Shown: piece after piece, positions 1 through 10,524 of the stretch
Layout of the letters: the number at the start of each line of letters is the position of its first letter
Position numbering within the stretch: position 1 is the first letter of the stretch
Position numbers and translations under genes: made by a program
DNA from: Viola odorata
Lineage: Eukaryota; Streptophyta; Magnoliopsida; Malpighiales; Violaceae
Assembly: GCA_963691705.1 (NCBI GenBank)
Contig: OY829541.1
Location: 32,004,719 to 32,068,718 of the forward strand
Direction: 5' to 3'
Length of the DNA stretch: 64,000 nt
Notes under the pieces: model-generated
The model's database searches: none
Told to the model about the DNA's origin: nothing
What the model saw: the letters and a program-made list of their open reading frames with translations, nothing else

Positions 1-339
1 TTGAGGTCGTTATCTCCAGGGCAAGATGCTTTTCTAGGCTTGTATCAAGCATGCTTATATGATAGAAAATTGGATGACGTGTTCTCTAGAAATGCATAAA
101 CTTATTGAACCTTCTCCTGATAGGGGATTTATTTTTATAAAATACTGGGGGCAAACCTTAGGGTAGTGTGGGAATACTTTCATATACAACGTACATGATT
201 TGATTTCATTGTTTCCATTTATCAATTGCTTTCTCTTTTTCCACACATTGCCGCTTCGTGTTTGTTTCCTCCCTATTTGCAAGATACAGATATGCGTCAG
301 TGAAATCTCACACTGTGATCAATCTCCGCCAACAAATCC

Positions 340-495
340 ATCCAATAAACATTCGAATGGAGTACGTTACCACTCCACAATCAACTTTACGCGGCGAGTC
401 ACATTTCCCCCACCATTCACCAAGCATCCGAATGGAGCACGTTACCACTCCCTAATCAACTCGTGCGGCGGATCATACTCCCTCACCATCCGATA
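340..495. repeat. Two-copy 77-bp repeat at the left edge
   Basis: Two similar blocks begin near 350 and 427 and share the words gaatggag, acgttaccactcc and aatcaac. They open a series of short tandem families running to about 2.6 kb. The first 340 bases show no recognisable gene or repeat. In context they are probably the 3' untranslated part of the LTR element whose polypurine tract lies at 2714-2730. Confidence 0.55.
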
Positions 496-547
496 AAATC
501 CGATTGGACAGCGTCCGGAAGAATCTCAACATCAACCTCCTAGTAGA

Positions 548-860
548 CAGCAGCGTCCGAGTGGATTTTCATCTTCAATATCAATCTCCCAGTGGACAGC
601 AGCATCCTAGTGGAGTTTTCATTTTCAGCATCAATCTCCTAGTGGGCAGCAACGTCCGAGTGGAGTTTTTATTTCATTTTCAGCATCAATCTCCTAGTGG
701 ACAGCAGCGTCCGAGTGGAGTTTTCATTTCATTTTCAGCATCAATCTCCTAGTGGGCAGCAGCGTCCGAGTGGAGTTTCCATTTCAATTTTCAGCACCAA
801 CCTCCAAACGGGCAGCAGCGTCCGAATGGAGTTTGCATTGCTATTTTCGCATCAGTACCT
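548..860. repeat. Minisatellite of 49-56 bp, six copies
   Basis: The word cagcagcgtccgagtgga or a close variant recurs at about 548, 597, 647, 702, 757 and 813. The unit length therefore grows from 49 to 56 bp along the array. Each unit also carries ttttcagcatcaatctcc. Open frames across it are by-products of the repetition. Tandem repeats between the coding region and the 3' LTR are typical of Tat/Ogre gypsy elements, which fits the polypurine tract and LTR downstream. Confidence 0.8.
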
Positions 861-1387
861 CAGGGGGCAACAACCCCCAAGTGAAGTTCACATCTACCTT
901 ATTTACATTTCTAGCATTTCATTTTCTCCTAGAATGACGTTAGCATGTGTCTTTTTTTTAAATGTTTTACTCCCTATCAGAGAAGATCCAGTCTCACTAC
1001 CCGAGATCATCATCTGTCCTCACTACCAGAGTGACATCTTCCTCATTATCCGAGAGGTGATCCTCGCTATCAGAGAAGGCAACCCATCCTTAAAGATAAC
1101 CCCCCTCATTATCAGAGAAGGTTAGTTCTGCATTATCCGAAAAGACTAGCATTTCCCCAACATTCACGCAAAGGTACATTATCAGAGCAAAGGTATGTCC
1201 TGATTTACTTTTCCTGCATGAATTCCCCTCCTCCCAGAGCGACTTTATTTATTTTCCTACAATTTATCTCCTCCCAGAGTAACTTTAGCAACATGTGTCT
1301 TTCTAAGTCGCGTAAGCGGTTCGTCCCCACGCGATGTCTTTTTAAATGTTGTAAGCAGTCACGTCCCCACAACATGTTTTTTTAAAA
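861..1387. repeat. Irregular short-motif region (tatcagagaag words)
   Basis: No gene is visible. The words attatcagagaag and ctatcagagaag recur between about 975 and 1190. Two blocks carrying ctcctcccagagyaacttta follow at about 1230 and 1270. The spacing is irregular, so this looks like a degenerate array belonging to the same element as its neighbours. Confidence 0.5.
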
Positions 1388-1795
1388 GGTGTGAAAGGTC
1401 ACGTCCGTTTTTTTAAAAGGTGTGAAAGGTCACGTCCCTCATATCATGTCTTTTTAAATATTGTAAGCGGTCACGGCCCCACAACATATTTTTTTAACAG
1501 GTGTGAAAGGTCACGTCCCTCACATCATGTCTTTTTAAATGTTGTAAGTGGTCATGTCCCCACAACATATTTTTTTTAAAAGGTGTGAAAGGTCACGTCC
1601 CTCACATCATGTCTTTTTAAATGTTGTAAGCGGTCACGTCCCCACAACAATTTATATATTTTTTATTTATTATTAAAGGTGTGAAAGGTCACGTCCCTCA
1701 CATCATGTCTTTTTAAACGTTGTGAAATGTCACATCCCCACAACATGTCTTTTTAGTGGTGTGAAAGGTCACGTCCCTCACATCCTGTCATTTTT
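1388..1795. repeat. Minisatellite of about 80-96 bp
   Basis: The word ggtgtgaaaggtcacgtcc starts at about 1388, 1418, 1500, 1582, 1678 and 1758. Most units pair it with a second half, ttgtaagcggtcacgtccc, so a unit is itself an imperfect duplication of a 'gtcacgtcccc-acaacat' half-unit. It is noncoding and part of the 3' region of the Ogre-like element. Confidence 0.8.
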
Positions 1796-1854
1796 CAAAC
1801 ATTTAAATTTTCATAGTTGAGTCAGAGTTACATCAACCTCAGACAACACTTAAG

Positions 1855-2400
1855 CAAACAGCAACAGACTACGAGTGCTACCCTTGACGCTGCTGAATTT
1901 ACTTTTTTGCACAAACAGCAACGGACTACGAGTGCTACCCTCGACGCTGCTGGATTTACTTTTTTGCACAAAAAACAATGGACTACGAGTGCTACCCTCG
2001 ACGCTGCTGAATTTACTTTTTTGCACAACCCGCAACGGACTAAGAGTGCTACCCTCGACGCTGCTAAATTTACTTTTTTGCACAAACAGCAACGGACTAC
2101 GAGTGCTACCTTCGACGCTCCTGAATTTACTTTTTTGCACAAATAGCAACGGACTACGAGTGCTACCCTCGACGCTGCTGAATTTACTTTTTTGCACAAA
2201 CAGCAATGGACTACGAGTGCTACCCTCGACGCTGCTGGATTTACTTTCCTGCACAAACAGCAACGGACTACGAGTGCTACCCTCGATGCTGCTGGATTTA
2301 CTTTTCTGCACCAGTGTAAGGACTGCGAGTGCTACCCTCGCCCTACCTGATTTCCTTTTCTGCACCAGCGTATGGACTGCGAGTGCTACCTGATTTACAT
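1855..2400. repeat. 57-bp tandem repeat, about nine copies
   Basis: The word gactacgagtgctaccc recurs at 1867, 1924, 1981, 2038, 2095, 2152, 2209 and 2266, exactly 57 bp apart, then in two diverged copies near 2321 and 2374. Each unit also has cgacgctgctgaatttac and ttttttgcacaaa. Because 57 is a multiple of three, long frames stay open on both strands. These are repetition artefacts and not proteins. Confidence 0.9.
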
Positions 2401-2712
2401 TTCATCATTTGCATTTCACCCCATTATCAGGGAAGTCATCATTTACATTTTTCCTCATTATCAGAGAAGTTTGTCATTTACAGTTCTGCAATTTGCATTT
2501 CACCCTATTATCAGGGAAGTCGTCATTTACATTTCTGCCAATTTACCTTTCACCCCAGTATCAGGGACACGTCATTTACATTTCTGCATCCACATTTCAT
2601 CCCATTATTAGGGGGACTGTATTTACATATCGCACAAAACCAATGTTTGGTTCGGTAGCAACCATCTTTACTGCTCATCAAAAATCTCGGTTACACCGAA
2701 TTTTTGATAAGA
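2401..2712. repeat. Degenerate array ending before the polypurine tract
   Basis: Blocks with catttcaccccattatcaggg and catcatttacatttt recur about every 60 bp from 2401 to 2600. They are followed by a short unique stretch. No gene is visible. This is the fourth tandem family of the presumed 3' untranslated region. Confidence 0.6.
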
Positions 2713-2713
2713 C

Positions 2714-2730
2714 AGTAAAGAGGGGGCAAC
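2714..2730 (+). promoter_or_regulatory. Polypurine tract of the Ogre-like LTR element
   Basis: The tract gtaaagagggggcaac lies directly before the LTR start TGTTGCTACCCG at 2731. It matches the position and composition of a plus-strand primer site for reverse transcription. It implies that the sequence to the left is the 3' internal end of an element oriented on the plus strand. Confidence 0.65.
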
Positions 2731-5102
2731 TGTTGCTACCCGATTTTTTAGGTGTTTTTCGCACTTCTTTTTGTTTATCGCATTATTAGCCCATTTAAAT
2801 CGAAATTCTATCGATTTTCGATCTTAGGCTATTTATTTTAATATTTCATACCATTTCGTGTCATTTTAGTTTTTTCATATTTTTACTGTCTTTTCGTTCG
2901 AACTTCTATCGGTCCTGAATAAATTTCCTCGGATCGTGGATCGAACGCATTCTTTATTTAATTGATAATTATCTACTATTATTTTCGTTCGCGTCATCTT
3001 ATTTTATTTTATTCAATTTACTTTGTTATGGCATTTATTTTTCGTTCGAACTTTTAAGGATTCCGAGCGAATAAATTCGGACCTCAAATAGAACTTTTTC
3101 TTTATTTACTGATTACTATTTATTTTTTTGCATTTTATTGCATGTTTTAGTTTTTGGTTCTCACTTCAGACGAGATTTCTCGTGTTGATAGTTCGAACCA
3201 ATTAAATAAATATTAAATATTTCCCAAAGGTCAACTCATCTCAACCATTGATCATCTTGACCCTTTCTTTTCTCCTCATCAAACGGATCCAAATTTAAGC
3301 ATGAGGATGCATGCATGTTCCTCTTCCCCTGACACCAAATGCAAATTCGTTTTGCAAGCAACATGCCACCTCACTCCATTTTACGTTTTTGCTGATGCTC
3401 TTCATTTGCATCCTGTAGCACAATTGGCGTTTTCCTCTCCTTAAACCCTATAAATGGCAAGCAATTTCACACACAAAATACACAATTAACACTCTCTTCC
3501 TCTCTCTCGGCAGAAGCAATAAACCAAGGCAAGAACCTCCTCTCTCCTTTTAGTCTTCTCATTTAATTACCTTTGCTTGCTCTAATATTCATTTTTGTTC
3601 TATTTTTTCCCTTGCTTTTGCCTGCTGTTTGGTGTCGAGTGGAGCTGCTGCTACGTCGCCACCGTTCGCCGCTGCAGGACTGCTGCCTTGGCCCCGCTGA
3701 GATGCTGCCACGGCTGTGCGGCTCCGTTGCCGAGTTGCTCACCTCGCCGCTGTCTCGCCGAAGTCACCGTTGCGCTGCCGGACTGCTCTGTTGCCGAGTT
3801 GCTCACCCCTTCCGCGCTCTGCCACTCTGCCAATGTCGCGCCGCCACTTCCACTGTCGTGCGCCACCACAACTGTCACGTTGCTGTTTCCGTCGTGCCGC
3901 TGTGTTGCTTGCTGTCTTGGTTGATAGAGAAGACGAAGACAACGGGAAAGGAGGAGAAGGAGGCTTGGCCTCATAGCCAAGCCCAAATGGGAAAGGAAAG
4001 AAGAGAAGATGGCATGCTCATTTTAATTAGTCACGGGCTTGGCACAAATGGAAACTAGTGGGCCTAGTCCAATTTATTTTGATCCATCGCATTTATTTTC
4101 GTACCGATATTTCCGTATGCTTGTACTGTTTATTTAATTTTTCGTATACTTATACTGCTTATTTAATTTTCCGTATGCTTGTACTAATTATTTATTTTTG
4201 TATGCTTGCATGTTTAATTATTGATTTTCATATGCTTTTGCATGTTTAAATTATTCTGCTTGTGCTAGATTGTCAAAAACAGTTATTTCATTTACGTACA
4301 ATAATTTTGATGCTGATTATTCGAATGCTCGTACTGTTTAACTAATTATTTTTGCATGCTCTCGAATGCCTAAATAATTATTCTACGTGCGTTTAATTGC
4401 TAAATTAATTATTTCGCTTGCGTACGATAATTTTGATTCTGATTATTCGTATGCTCGTACTTTTTAATTAATTATTTGCATGCTTTCGAATGATTAAATA
4501 ATTATTCCGCTTGCATTTAATCTCTAAAATTAATTATTTCACTAGCGATAAGTCATTAAATCTTTATCTGTTTCAATTATCATTTTTCCGAATTAATAAT
4601 CCCGTCTTTGTAGGGTAAATCAACCCGTGCCCTTCACAAGTACGCCACATACCCTTGATCCAAAAGGGTAAAACCACCCATACCCTTCATCAAGTAAACA
4701 TTGCTCACCCTTTTATTTATTTCACACTTTTTCGCACATATATATATTCGTATGCATGATATTTAAAATTTAATTTATCCATTGGGTATGGTCACTTAAA
4801 TTAGGACTTTTTTTTTGAGCATGATAAAACACCTCGTTTATTCGGTAACCTTTTTAGGATGTGACTCGGTTGCCTAACACCTTCCCGAGTCCATAAATCG
4901 ACTCCGAACCACCGTTCTCAGGTTCAGACCCATTTTGCCTTAGTTATTTTATTTTTTTATGCCATGGCAATAAGTTCCCTAAACCTAGAAACAAAATTAG
5001 GGTGGCGACTTCATTGCATTATGTGAGATGAGTCCAATTTCATCTCACGTCTCGTCCCAAATCCGCGTCGCATTAGGAAAAATAAAAAAAAAAGGTGCGA
5101 CA
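2731..5102 (+). mobile_element. Tat/Ogre-like Ty3/gypsy LTR, 2372 bp
   Basis: The segment starts TGTTGCTACC and ends GGTGCGACA. A polypurine tract lies on its left and a tRNA-type primer-binding site (tttggcgacttcactgg) on its right. The last 399 bp are repeated at 5855-6255, which confirms the right edge. A TATA-like cctataaatgg at about 3446 suggests the LTR promoter, with transcription starting near 3475-3500. A GC-richer stretch at 3640-3930 gives overlapping open frames that match no family I recognise. A single LTR carrying a polypurine tract on one side and a primer site on the other is the junction of two tandemly arranged elements. Confidence 0.75.
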
Positions 5103-5103
5103 G

Positions 5104-5125
5104 TTTGGCGACTTCACTGGAGAAC
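5104..5125 (+). promoter_or_regulatory. Primer-binding site of the Ogre-like element
   Basis: The sequence tttggcgacttcactggaga lies one base after the LTR end. It resembles the 'TTTGGCGACTC...CTGGGGA' primer sites of Tat/Ogre elements, which are usually primed by tRNA-Arg. The assignment rests on similarity remembered for the lineage. Confidence 0.55.
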
Positions 5126-5854
5126 AATAGGGTCGAAGCCGGAATTTTTTGAGGTGTTTATTTTTCAAATTGTTGAATTTGTTTCATATGATTTTTTGTA
5201 CATGATTAATTATTTTCCATTGATATGATAAACTGTTGTATTATCACATGATTCTTTATACATGATTATTACTTTTCATGTATTTATTTTGTTCACATGA
5301 TTGGTTAATTGCTTTGATAAACTGTCATTCATATGCATTTCATGCATAATGCCCTATAACCGGGCCTTTTTCCAAATAGAAATAGATGGGTACTAGTGAG
5401 GCCCTGGGGCACATGTCCTGGGTAGTTTTCATGAACCCGAAACTCGGACTCGAACCCCTAAATGGGTGAGCTCCTAGAACTTTTGATGGTTCGACAGGCA
5501 ATCATTCATTTACTGAGGGACCATTTTTATGGTATCATCCGAGAACCTTCTAGCCAGTTAGAATTAGTAGATGCCACCCCAGCATATGCATCATGATAAT
5601 ATGCGTTATTGCGATTTTGCTTCGTTATTATCATAATTTTCCATATTTGCATTTTTATATTTTGTCTTTATTATGGCCATTATTTTCCACATTTTACTCT
5701 TCTGATCTATTAAATCTTTATCTAAATTTTCCATCCATTCAAGATCTAGATGCTACTGATTAGTTTCTTTTCTTTCCTACTTGCAGAACAAGGATATGAA
5801 AGAAAGCTTCGCACAATAGTCGAGCCTACAACTGAAAACAAGGATGATTAGTTT
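5126..5854 (+). mobile_element. 5' leader remnant of the Ogre-like element
   Basis: This is noncoding sequence between the primer site and a truncated second LTR. It includes a GC-richer block at about 5345-5600. No gag start is visible, and an Ogre-like element would normally continue for many kilobases here. The body of the element has therefore been deleted. Confidence 0.5.
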
Positions 5855-6255
5855 CTCACCCTTTTATTTATTTCACGCTTTTTCGCACATATATATAATC
5901 GTATACATGATATTTAAAATTTAATTTATCCATTGGGCATGGTCACTTAAATTAGGACTTTTTTTTTTAAGCATGATAAAACACCTTGTTTATCCGGTAA
6001 CCTTTTTAGGATGTGACTCGGGTGCCTAACACCTTCCCGAGTCCATAAATCGACCCCGAACCACCGTTCTCGGGTTTAGACCCATTTTGCCTTAGTTTTT
6101 TTTATTTTTTTTATGCCATGACGATAGGTTCCCTAAACCTAGAAACAAAATTAGGGTGGCGACTTCATTGCATTATGTGAGATGAGTCCAATTTCATCTC
6201 ACGTCTCGTCCCAAATCCGCGTCGCATTAAGAAAAAACAAAAAAGGGGTGCGACA
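5855..6255 (+). mobile_element. Truncated second copy of the Ogre-like LTR
   Basis: It aligns with 4704-5102 with a modest number of substitutions and small indels, and ends with the same gtgcgaca. The first 1.97 kb of the LTR are absent. It joins unrelated Copia LTR sequence at 6256 without a recognisable target duplication. Confidence 0.8.
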
Positions 6256-6770
6256 CTGGTGTTAAATTTAAGTTTCAATACTTGTGAAGGTTTAAGAAGA
6301 GACATATAGTTCTTTTTGGGTTAAGGGTAGTGTCCTCCTTGTAAGTGGACATAAGATTGAATCTAGCCTTGAATTAAGCTGTGATAGGTTAAGCTTGCGT
6401 TTAGAGTAAACAACTTATGAAAGGTTTGAGCTGAGCCTTAGTAAAAAGCTTGGTTGGGTTTTTAGTGAGCCTTGATAAAAGTAGTTGTAAAGGTTATTAG
6501 TTGAGCCTTTAGAAAAAAAGTTAGGTTTTTGTGTGAACCATTAGCCCACATAATGGAGGTTAGAAATCCTAGAGATAAGTGATCTCTAGGTAGAGAATCT
6601 ACCTTACCGTTTGTAAGGGAACCACTATAAATCTCTTGTCAAATTTTTCTTACTCTAGTCTTTAGTTTATTGCCTTAATCATCTATTTCCCATCAAGTGT
6701 TTGTATAATTGTTTGTGAAAAAAGATTAGTTTACTTGGTGATCTATTCACCCCCTATAGGCTATTTTTCA
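6256..6770 (+). mobile_element. 3' part of a Copia-type 5' LTR
   Basis: The segment matches the reverse complement of about 19560-19051, a more complete LTR of the same family. Shared words include aagtttcaatacttgtga, ttgggttaagggtagt and ccaagtgttt variants. It ends in CA at 6770, directly before a primer-binding site. Roughly 770 bp of the LTR's left part is missing, cut at the junction with the gypsy LTR fragment. Confidence 0.75.
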
Positions 6771-6772
6771 AT

Positions 6773-6784
6773 TGGTAGTGGAGC
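6773..6784 (+). promoter_or_regulatory. Copia primer-binding site (initiator tRNA-Met type)
   Basis: The dodecamer tggtagtggagc lies three bases after the LTR end. It is a variant of TGGTATCAGAGC, the usual Copia site complementary to initiator tRNA-Met. It is followed at once by the gag start codon at 6786. Confidence 0.75.
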
Positions 6785-6785
6785 A

Positions 6786-8187
6786 ATGTCACTTGTAGAA
6801 GACTTAATTGTCTCAAACGAAGGATCTAAAATGGCTAGTGAAGAGTATGCACTCAACAAACCACATTTCCTCAATGGTGTAGATTATCTACATTGAAAGA
6901 CTAAGATGAAGGCTTTCATTAGGTCGATTACATATGAGGTTTAGGATTGCACAGAAAGTGGATATTTGGTGCCCTTGGAGGAAGTCACTTCATCACGGCC
7001 AAGCCTCTACCATATGCCAAATAGAGTGATGAAGATAAGAGAAGGAGGATGGCGGAAGAGAAAGCAAAAAATATGTTATTTTTTTGGCCTATCCTCTTAT
7101 GAGTTCAATAATATAAATGAATGTCAAAACTCTAAGGATATTTGGGATTCACTTGCTATTGCTCATAAGGGAACTTCCCAAATTAAAGATGTGAGGCTTA
7201 ATGCAATGAAAAGTGAGTATGAATGATTTTTTATGGGAAATGAGGAGACTATCTATGAGCTTAGCATTAGGTTTCAAAAGCTAGTGAATGTTATGGCCAA
7301 TCTTAGGAAGGTGACTACGGAAAAAGAAATGATCTTGAAATTTTTTGGATTCTTCCAAACTCATGGGAAACCAAGGTGATGGCAAGGAAGAAGTGAATGC
7401 CAAGATGTCTTATAGTCAATTAATTAGCTCATTGATGGCATATGAACAAAAGGTCAAAATCAAGGAAGCTATGGAAAAATCCTCCAAGAAGAAAGGTGTA
7501 GGTTTTTAAGGCCAAGAGGAAGAACAAAGTGACGCAAATTTGAAGGAAAGTAATGGGGACCCTTTGGCTCTCTTCACTAAGAAGTTTCACAAGTTTGTAA
7601 AAAGTGACATGAAGAGATGAAGAGTCATAGAGGTGAAAAGGGAAGTTCATTAAGACCAAGAGGGAAGAAAGATGTTTATGTGTGCATTGAATGCAACAAG
7701 GGTGGTCATATGAAAAGTGAATGTCCTTTACTTGAGAAAAAGAGCAAGAATGAAAGAAAGAGCTTTAAGCCAAGGAAAGAGAGAGTAGGAGAAAGGAAAA
7801 GTGCCATGAAAGCTACTTGGAGCGATTATAGTGAAAGCACCATCGACAGTACTCCATCAACATCAGACTTCGAAGTTGAAATCTCCAACCTTTGCCTTGT
7901 TACCAAAATTGCTAGTGATGCTTCTCAAAGTGCACCTTCTTCACCAAAGGCATTATCTCTTGACAATGAAGAGATTATTCTCATGTCTTACAAGGAAGCA
8001 AACAACGACAACGATAAAATAAACTCTTATTTTACATCTAATAATGTAAATTATTCTTTTGATGAATTGCAAGATGCTTATGATGAACTTGCTAGCTACT
8101 TTGATGAATTAAGCATAAGAAATAAGAACCTCACTATAAAAATCAATGAGCTTAAGTTAAAAATCAATGAACTTAAGAAGTTAACAT
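6786..8187 (+). pseudogene. Copia gag pseudogene with CCHC zinc knuckle
   Basis: Translation starts MSLVEDLIVSNEG at 6786 and runs through a UBN2-type gag region broken by several stops and frame changes. One stop replaces the expected Trp of a 'YLHWKTKM'-like segment near 6895, and others fall near 7225 and 7617. The zinc knuckle CIECNKGGHMKSEC (about 7684-7725) is intact. A Ser/Asp-rich stretch and a coiled-coil-like segment (ELKLKINELKKL) follow until a hAT element interrupts the frame at 8188. No protease, integrase or reverse transcriptase follows. It belongs to the same family as the inverted fragment at 19051-21500. Confidence 0.8.
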
Positions 8188-8997
8188 TAGGGTTGTTCAT
8201 CGGAATTTCGGTTACATTCCGAAGTTCGGTTTTTGATTTTCTGAAATTCCTAAAATCTAAAACCAAAACCGAACTTTTAAAAGTTTTTTTTTTGAAATTT
8301 GAACCATAACGTTTTCATGCTTCAAATCGGCTCCGGAAAACCTAAAGAATAGCATAACAAAATTCTTGATTAACACTACAATCTTCTAATTATTCTCTAA
8401 TTTCTACTTAATTGACCAATGAAAAGCAAATTACCTGATGAAATCTAAGGAGAACATTTTTTCACTCTATTGTTTTCGCTATTTTCTCCGCCCTGCAAGA
8501 TCTGCTCCTCCTCCTATCTCACCAGAAACACCACTCCCTTCGCTCCGCGACCAAGCGGCCGCACCCCTCATCTGCTCCAAAGTTAGAACATGGTGGCGGT
8601 GGTTGTTGGTGTTTTCTGCTGCTAGTTGATGATGGTTGCTGGTGCGTGGTGCCGGTGGGCATGGCTGGGGTAAATTTGGAAAGTGAAGCTCTGATCTATC
8701 ATGGCCAGATTGATTTGGCTTTTTGGGGCCGAGAGAGAGAGCGAGAGTCGGAAGTTCAGTAAGGACGAGGGAGGGCGAGAGAGAGGAGAGAGGAAAAAAA
8801 CCTTATATATTATTAGTAAGAAAAGTTCGGTTATTTCGGTTAACTGAACTTTTCTTACCAATTTTAGTTTCGTTCCGTATAAAAGTTCGATTTTAGAAAT
8901 TTCGAAATCGAACTTTTCAGTAACTGAAATTCCGAAACCGAATAAGCGAAATTTCAGTTTCGGAATTTCGGTTACTGATAACCGATGAACAACTTTA
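8188..8997. mobile_element. Non-autonomous hAT element, 810 bp
   Basis: The left end TAGGGTTGTTCATCGG and the right end CCGATGAACAACTTTA are imperfect inverted repeats (2 mismatches in 16). The element is flanked by the 8-bp target duplication GTTAACAT at 8180-8187 and 8998-9005. TAGGG-type ends with an 8-bp duplication are hallmarks of the hAT superfamily. Subterminal parts repeat ggaatttcggtta and aagttcggtt in both orientations. The middle, about 8450-8800, is GC-richer with purine runs and looks like captured unrelated sequence, an inference only. No transposase is encoded. Confidence 0.85.
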
Positions 8998-9005
8998 GTT
9001 AACAT

Positions 9006-9470
9006 GGAGTTGCTAAGAAAGTATTGATACAGTATTTTTATGATGGCATGAATCAAAAGATAAGGATAGATACTAAAGCATTAGAACCTCCTTTGATTCT
9101 TATAGGGCTTGTAGCAATGAATTTATCGTGCTTTACACATCTATTTGATAATTTCACTGTTGGTCATGTTTGTAGAAAGGCAAACAAAACATGCATGAGC
9201 TTACAAATCAAGTCATGGTTCGCAAGAAATTTGGACGGGGGAATTTTACTGCGTAAATATGTCTTTTTATATATGCTAATTTCTTCTATTATAATGATAA
9301 ATCCTCTTCAAACCAAATAAAAATATATTCCTTTCGGTCTATTTTATTTCTCCTACTTTATTTTTAATCTGTCCCGAAATACTTATTTAGTTACCTTTTC
9401 ACTTTTACAATTTCCAATGTTACCCATAACTAACACATTAATTATTGTACGTTTATGTTAAGATTGCTTG
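9006..9470. other. Remnant of retroelement-like sequence
   Basis: Downstream of the hAT target duplication a short frame (9024-9320) reads segments such as FDNFTVGHVCRKANK. It is weakly reminiscent of plant retroelement RNase H, but I cannot assign it with confidence. The rest to 9470 is AT-rich without any gene that I can see. Confidence 0.3.
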
Positions 9471-9960
9471 AATAAATTTAGTATAAAAAATCTAACCTTT
9501 AGCTCTATTTTAAATATAATAAACATGAACTAAACGTAAAAATAAATTTATTAAATTAAATTATTTGTTGTAAAAGTAGTTTAAATTTAGAAAAGTAGGA
9601 AACACACGACTAGGATTCTTTTATCAAAAAAATTATTTTCCCTCAAATATGCTAGAATTCTCTTTTAGTGGTGGTACGTTCCTTCCTTGGAAAAGTGGTG
9701 CCCAAATGGGTGGGCGGGCAAGTAAAAACAAATTGCCTCAAAATTTGTGACAAATAGTTAACTTTAGCATGGCGCCAATATTACGTAATTTTGGTGCGAA
9801 AACATAACATTATTTGGAAAATAAGTAAATTTTCGTGTGTTTGCCAACTTGAACCATTGATTTCTAATTTATAAATGCAATTATTTATCCATCTATGAAT
9901 ATAATTTTTTTATAGATAGTTAATTTTATTTCAATTATAAGTTAATAGTAAAGAGTACAA
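9471..9960. repeat. Left copy of a 490-bp direct repeat flanking the MULE
   Basis: The segment runs from aataaatttagtataaa to aagtaaagagtacaa-type sequence, ending in gagtacaa. It recurs at 16832-17322. The only difference I found is one T in a T-run (7 against 8). It is AT-rich and noncoding. Only four bases (gcaa) separate it from the MULE terminus. Confidence 0.95.
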
Positions 9961-9964
9961 GCAA

Positions 9965-10398
9965 TGGGTTAATGACAGTTTTGATACCTGCAGTCTAATT
10001 GATTGATTTATTTCATCCCTCAATTTTTAAAAAATAGTATTTGATCCTTCCACCGTATTCTTTTGTCGGATTTCATCCCTGACCCTGACGACATCCAAAG
10101 TTGCCGTCAATTTGCCCACGTGGCACGCCACGTCAAGAGACACGTCACTGGACGTTGACGTGTCATGCCACGTGGCAGTAACCCACGGGTCAGCCCATTT
10201 TGCGTGAAACGACGTCGTTTCGCAACGAAGGAGCGTAAGCTCCGTCGCTTGGGCCGCGTGACACGTCGTTTGAAACCTAACTAACACTTTCACTTTCACT
10301 CCATCGCGATTTACCACACCATTTTCACAACCAAAAACCCTAGACCATTTCTTCAATCCCGTTCTTCTTCACTCTCCATCCATCCATCTCCCGCTTAA
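9965..10398 (+). repeat. Left TIR of the MULE, with a cluster of ACGT cores
   Basis: It is the exact-length inverted partner of 16399-16832. Between about 10118 and 10265 it contains roughly eight ACGT cores, including CACGTGGC, GACGTG and the palindrome AAACGACGTCGTTT. Such sites bind plant bZIP factors, and the TIR is the likely promoter of the GRF gene. A 109-codon frame inside the TIR (10356-10027, minus) is present in both TIRs and has no recognisable protein features. Confidence 0.93.
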
Positions 10399-10524
10399 CC
10401 CTAAATCAAACCCTAAATTCCCAATACCCTAACCCTAAACCTGTTCGCTAAATTCCCACTACCCTAAACACGTTGCTAAATTCCCAATACCCTAACCCTA
10501 AACGTAGTTGCTACCGCAAACGCG
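10399..10524 (+). promoter_or_regulatory. Telomere-like CCCTAAA repeats before the GRF start codon
   Basis: Between the left TIR and the GRF start, ccctaaa or accctaaccctaaac recurs at about 10399, 10410, 10428, 10462 and 10490, separated by aattccca words. These interstitial telomere-type motifs (telo-boxes) are common in 5' regions of plant growth-related genes. They are absent from the matching place beside the right TIR, so they belong to the GRF gene rather than to the TIR. Confidence 0.6.

Noticed and set aside
1828..2393. Long open frames on both strands (up to 172 codons) over the 57-bp repeat
   Set aside because: The repeat period is a multiple of three, so frames stay open automatically. 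The translations are simple repeats with no domain.
3573..4058. 161-codon frame and overlapping frames in the Ogre-like LTR
   Set aside because: Several frames on both strands are open over the same GC-rich stretch. There is no known domain, and the position is inside an LTR leader.
9024..9320. 98-codon frame weakly like retroelement RNase H
   Set aside because: The match is only a few residues and no catalytic acid pattern is visible. I kept it as an unassigned remnant.
10027..10356. 109-codon frame in the MULE left TIR, mirrored at 16441-16770
   Set aside because: It lies wholly in the TIR and is duplicated only because the TIRs match. It has no recognisable features.
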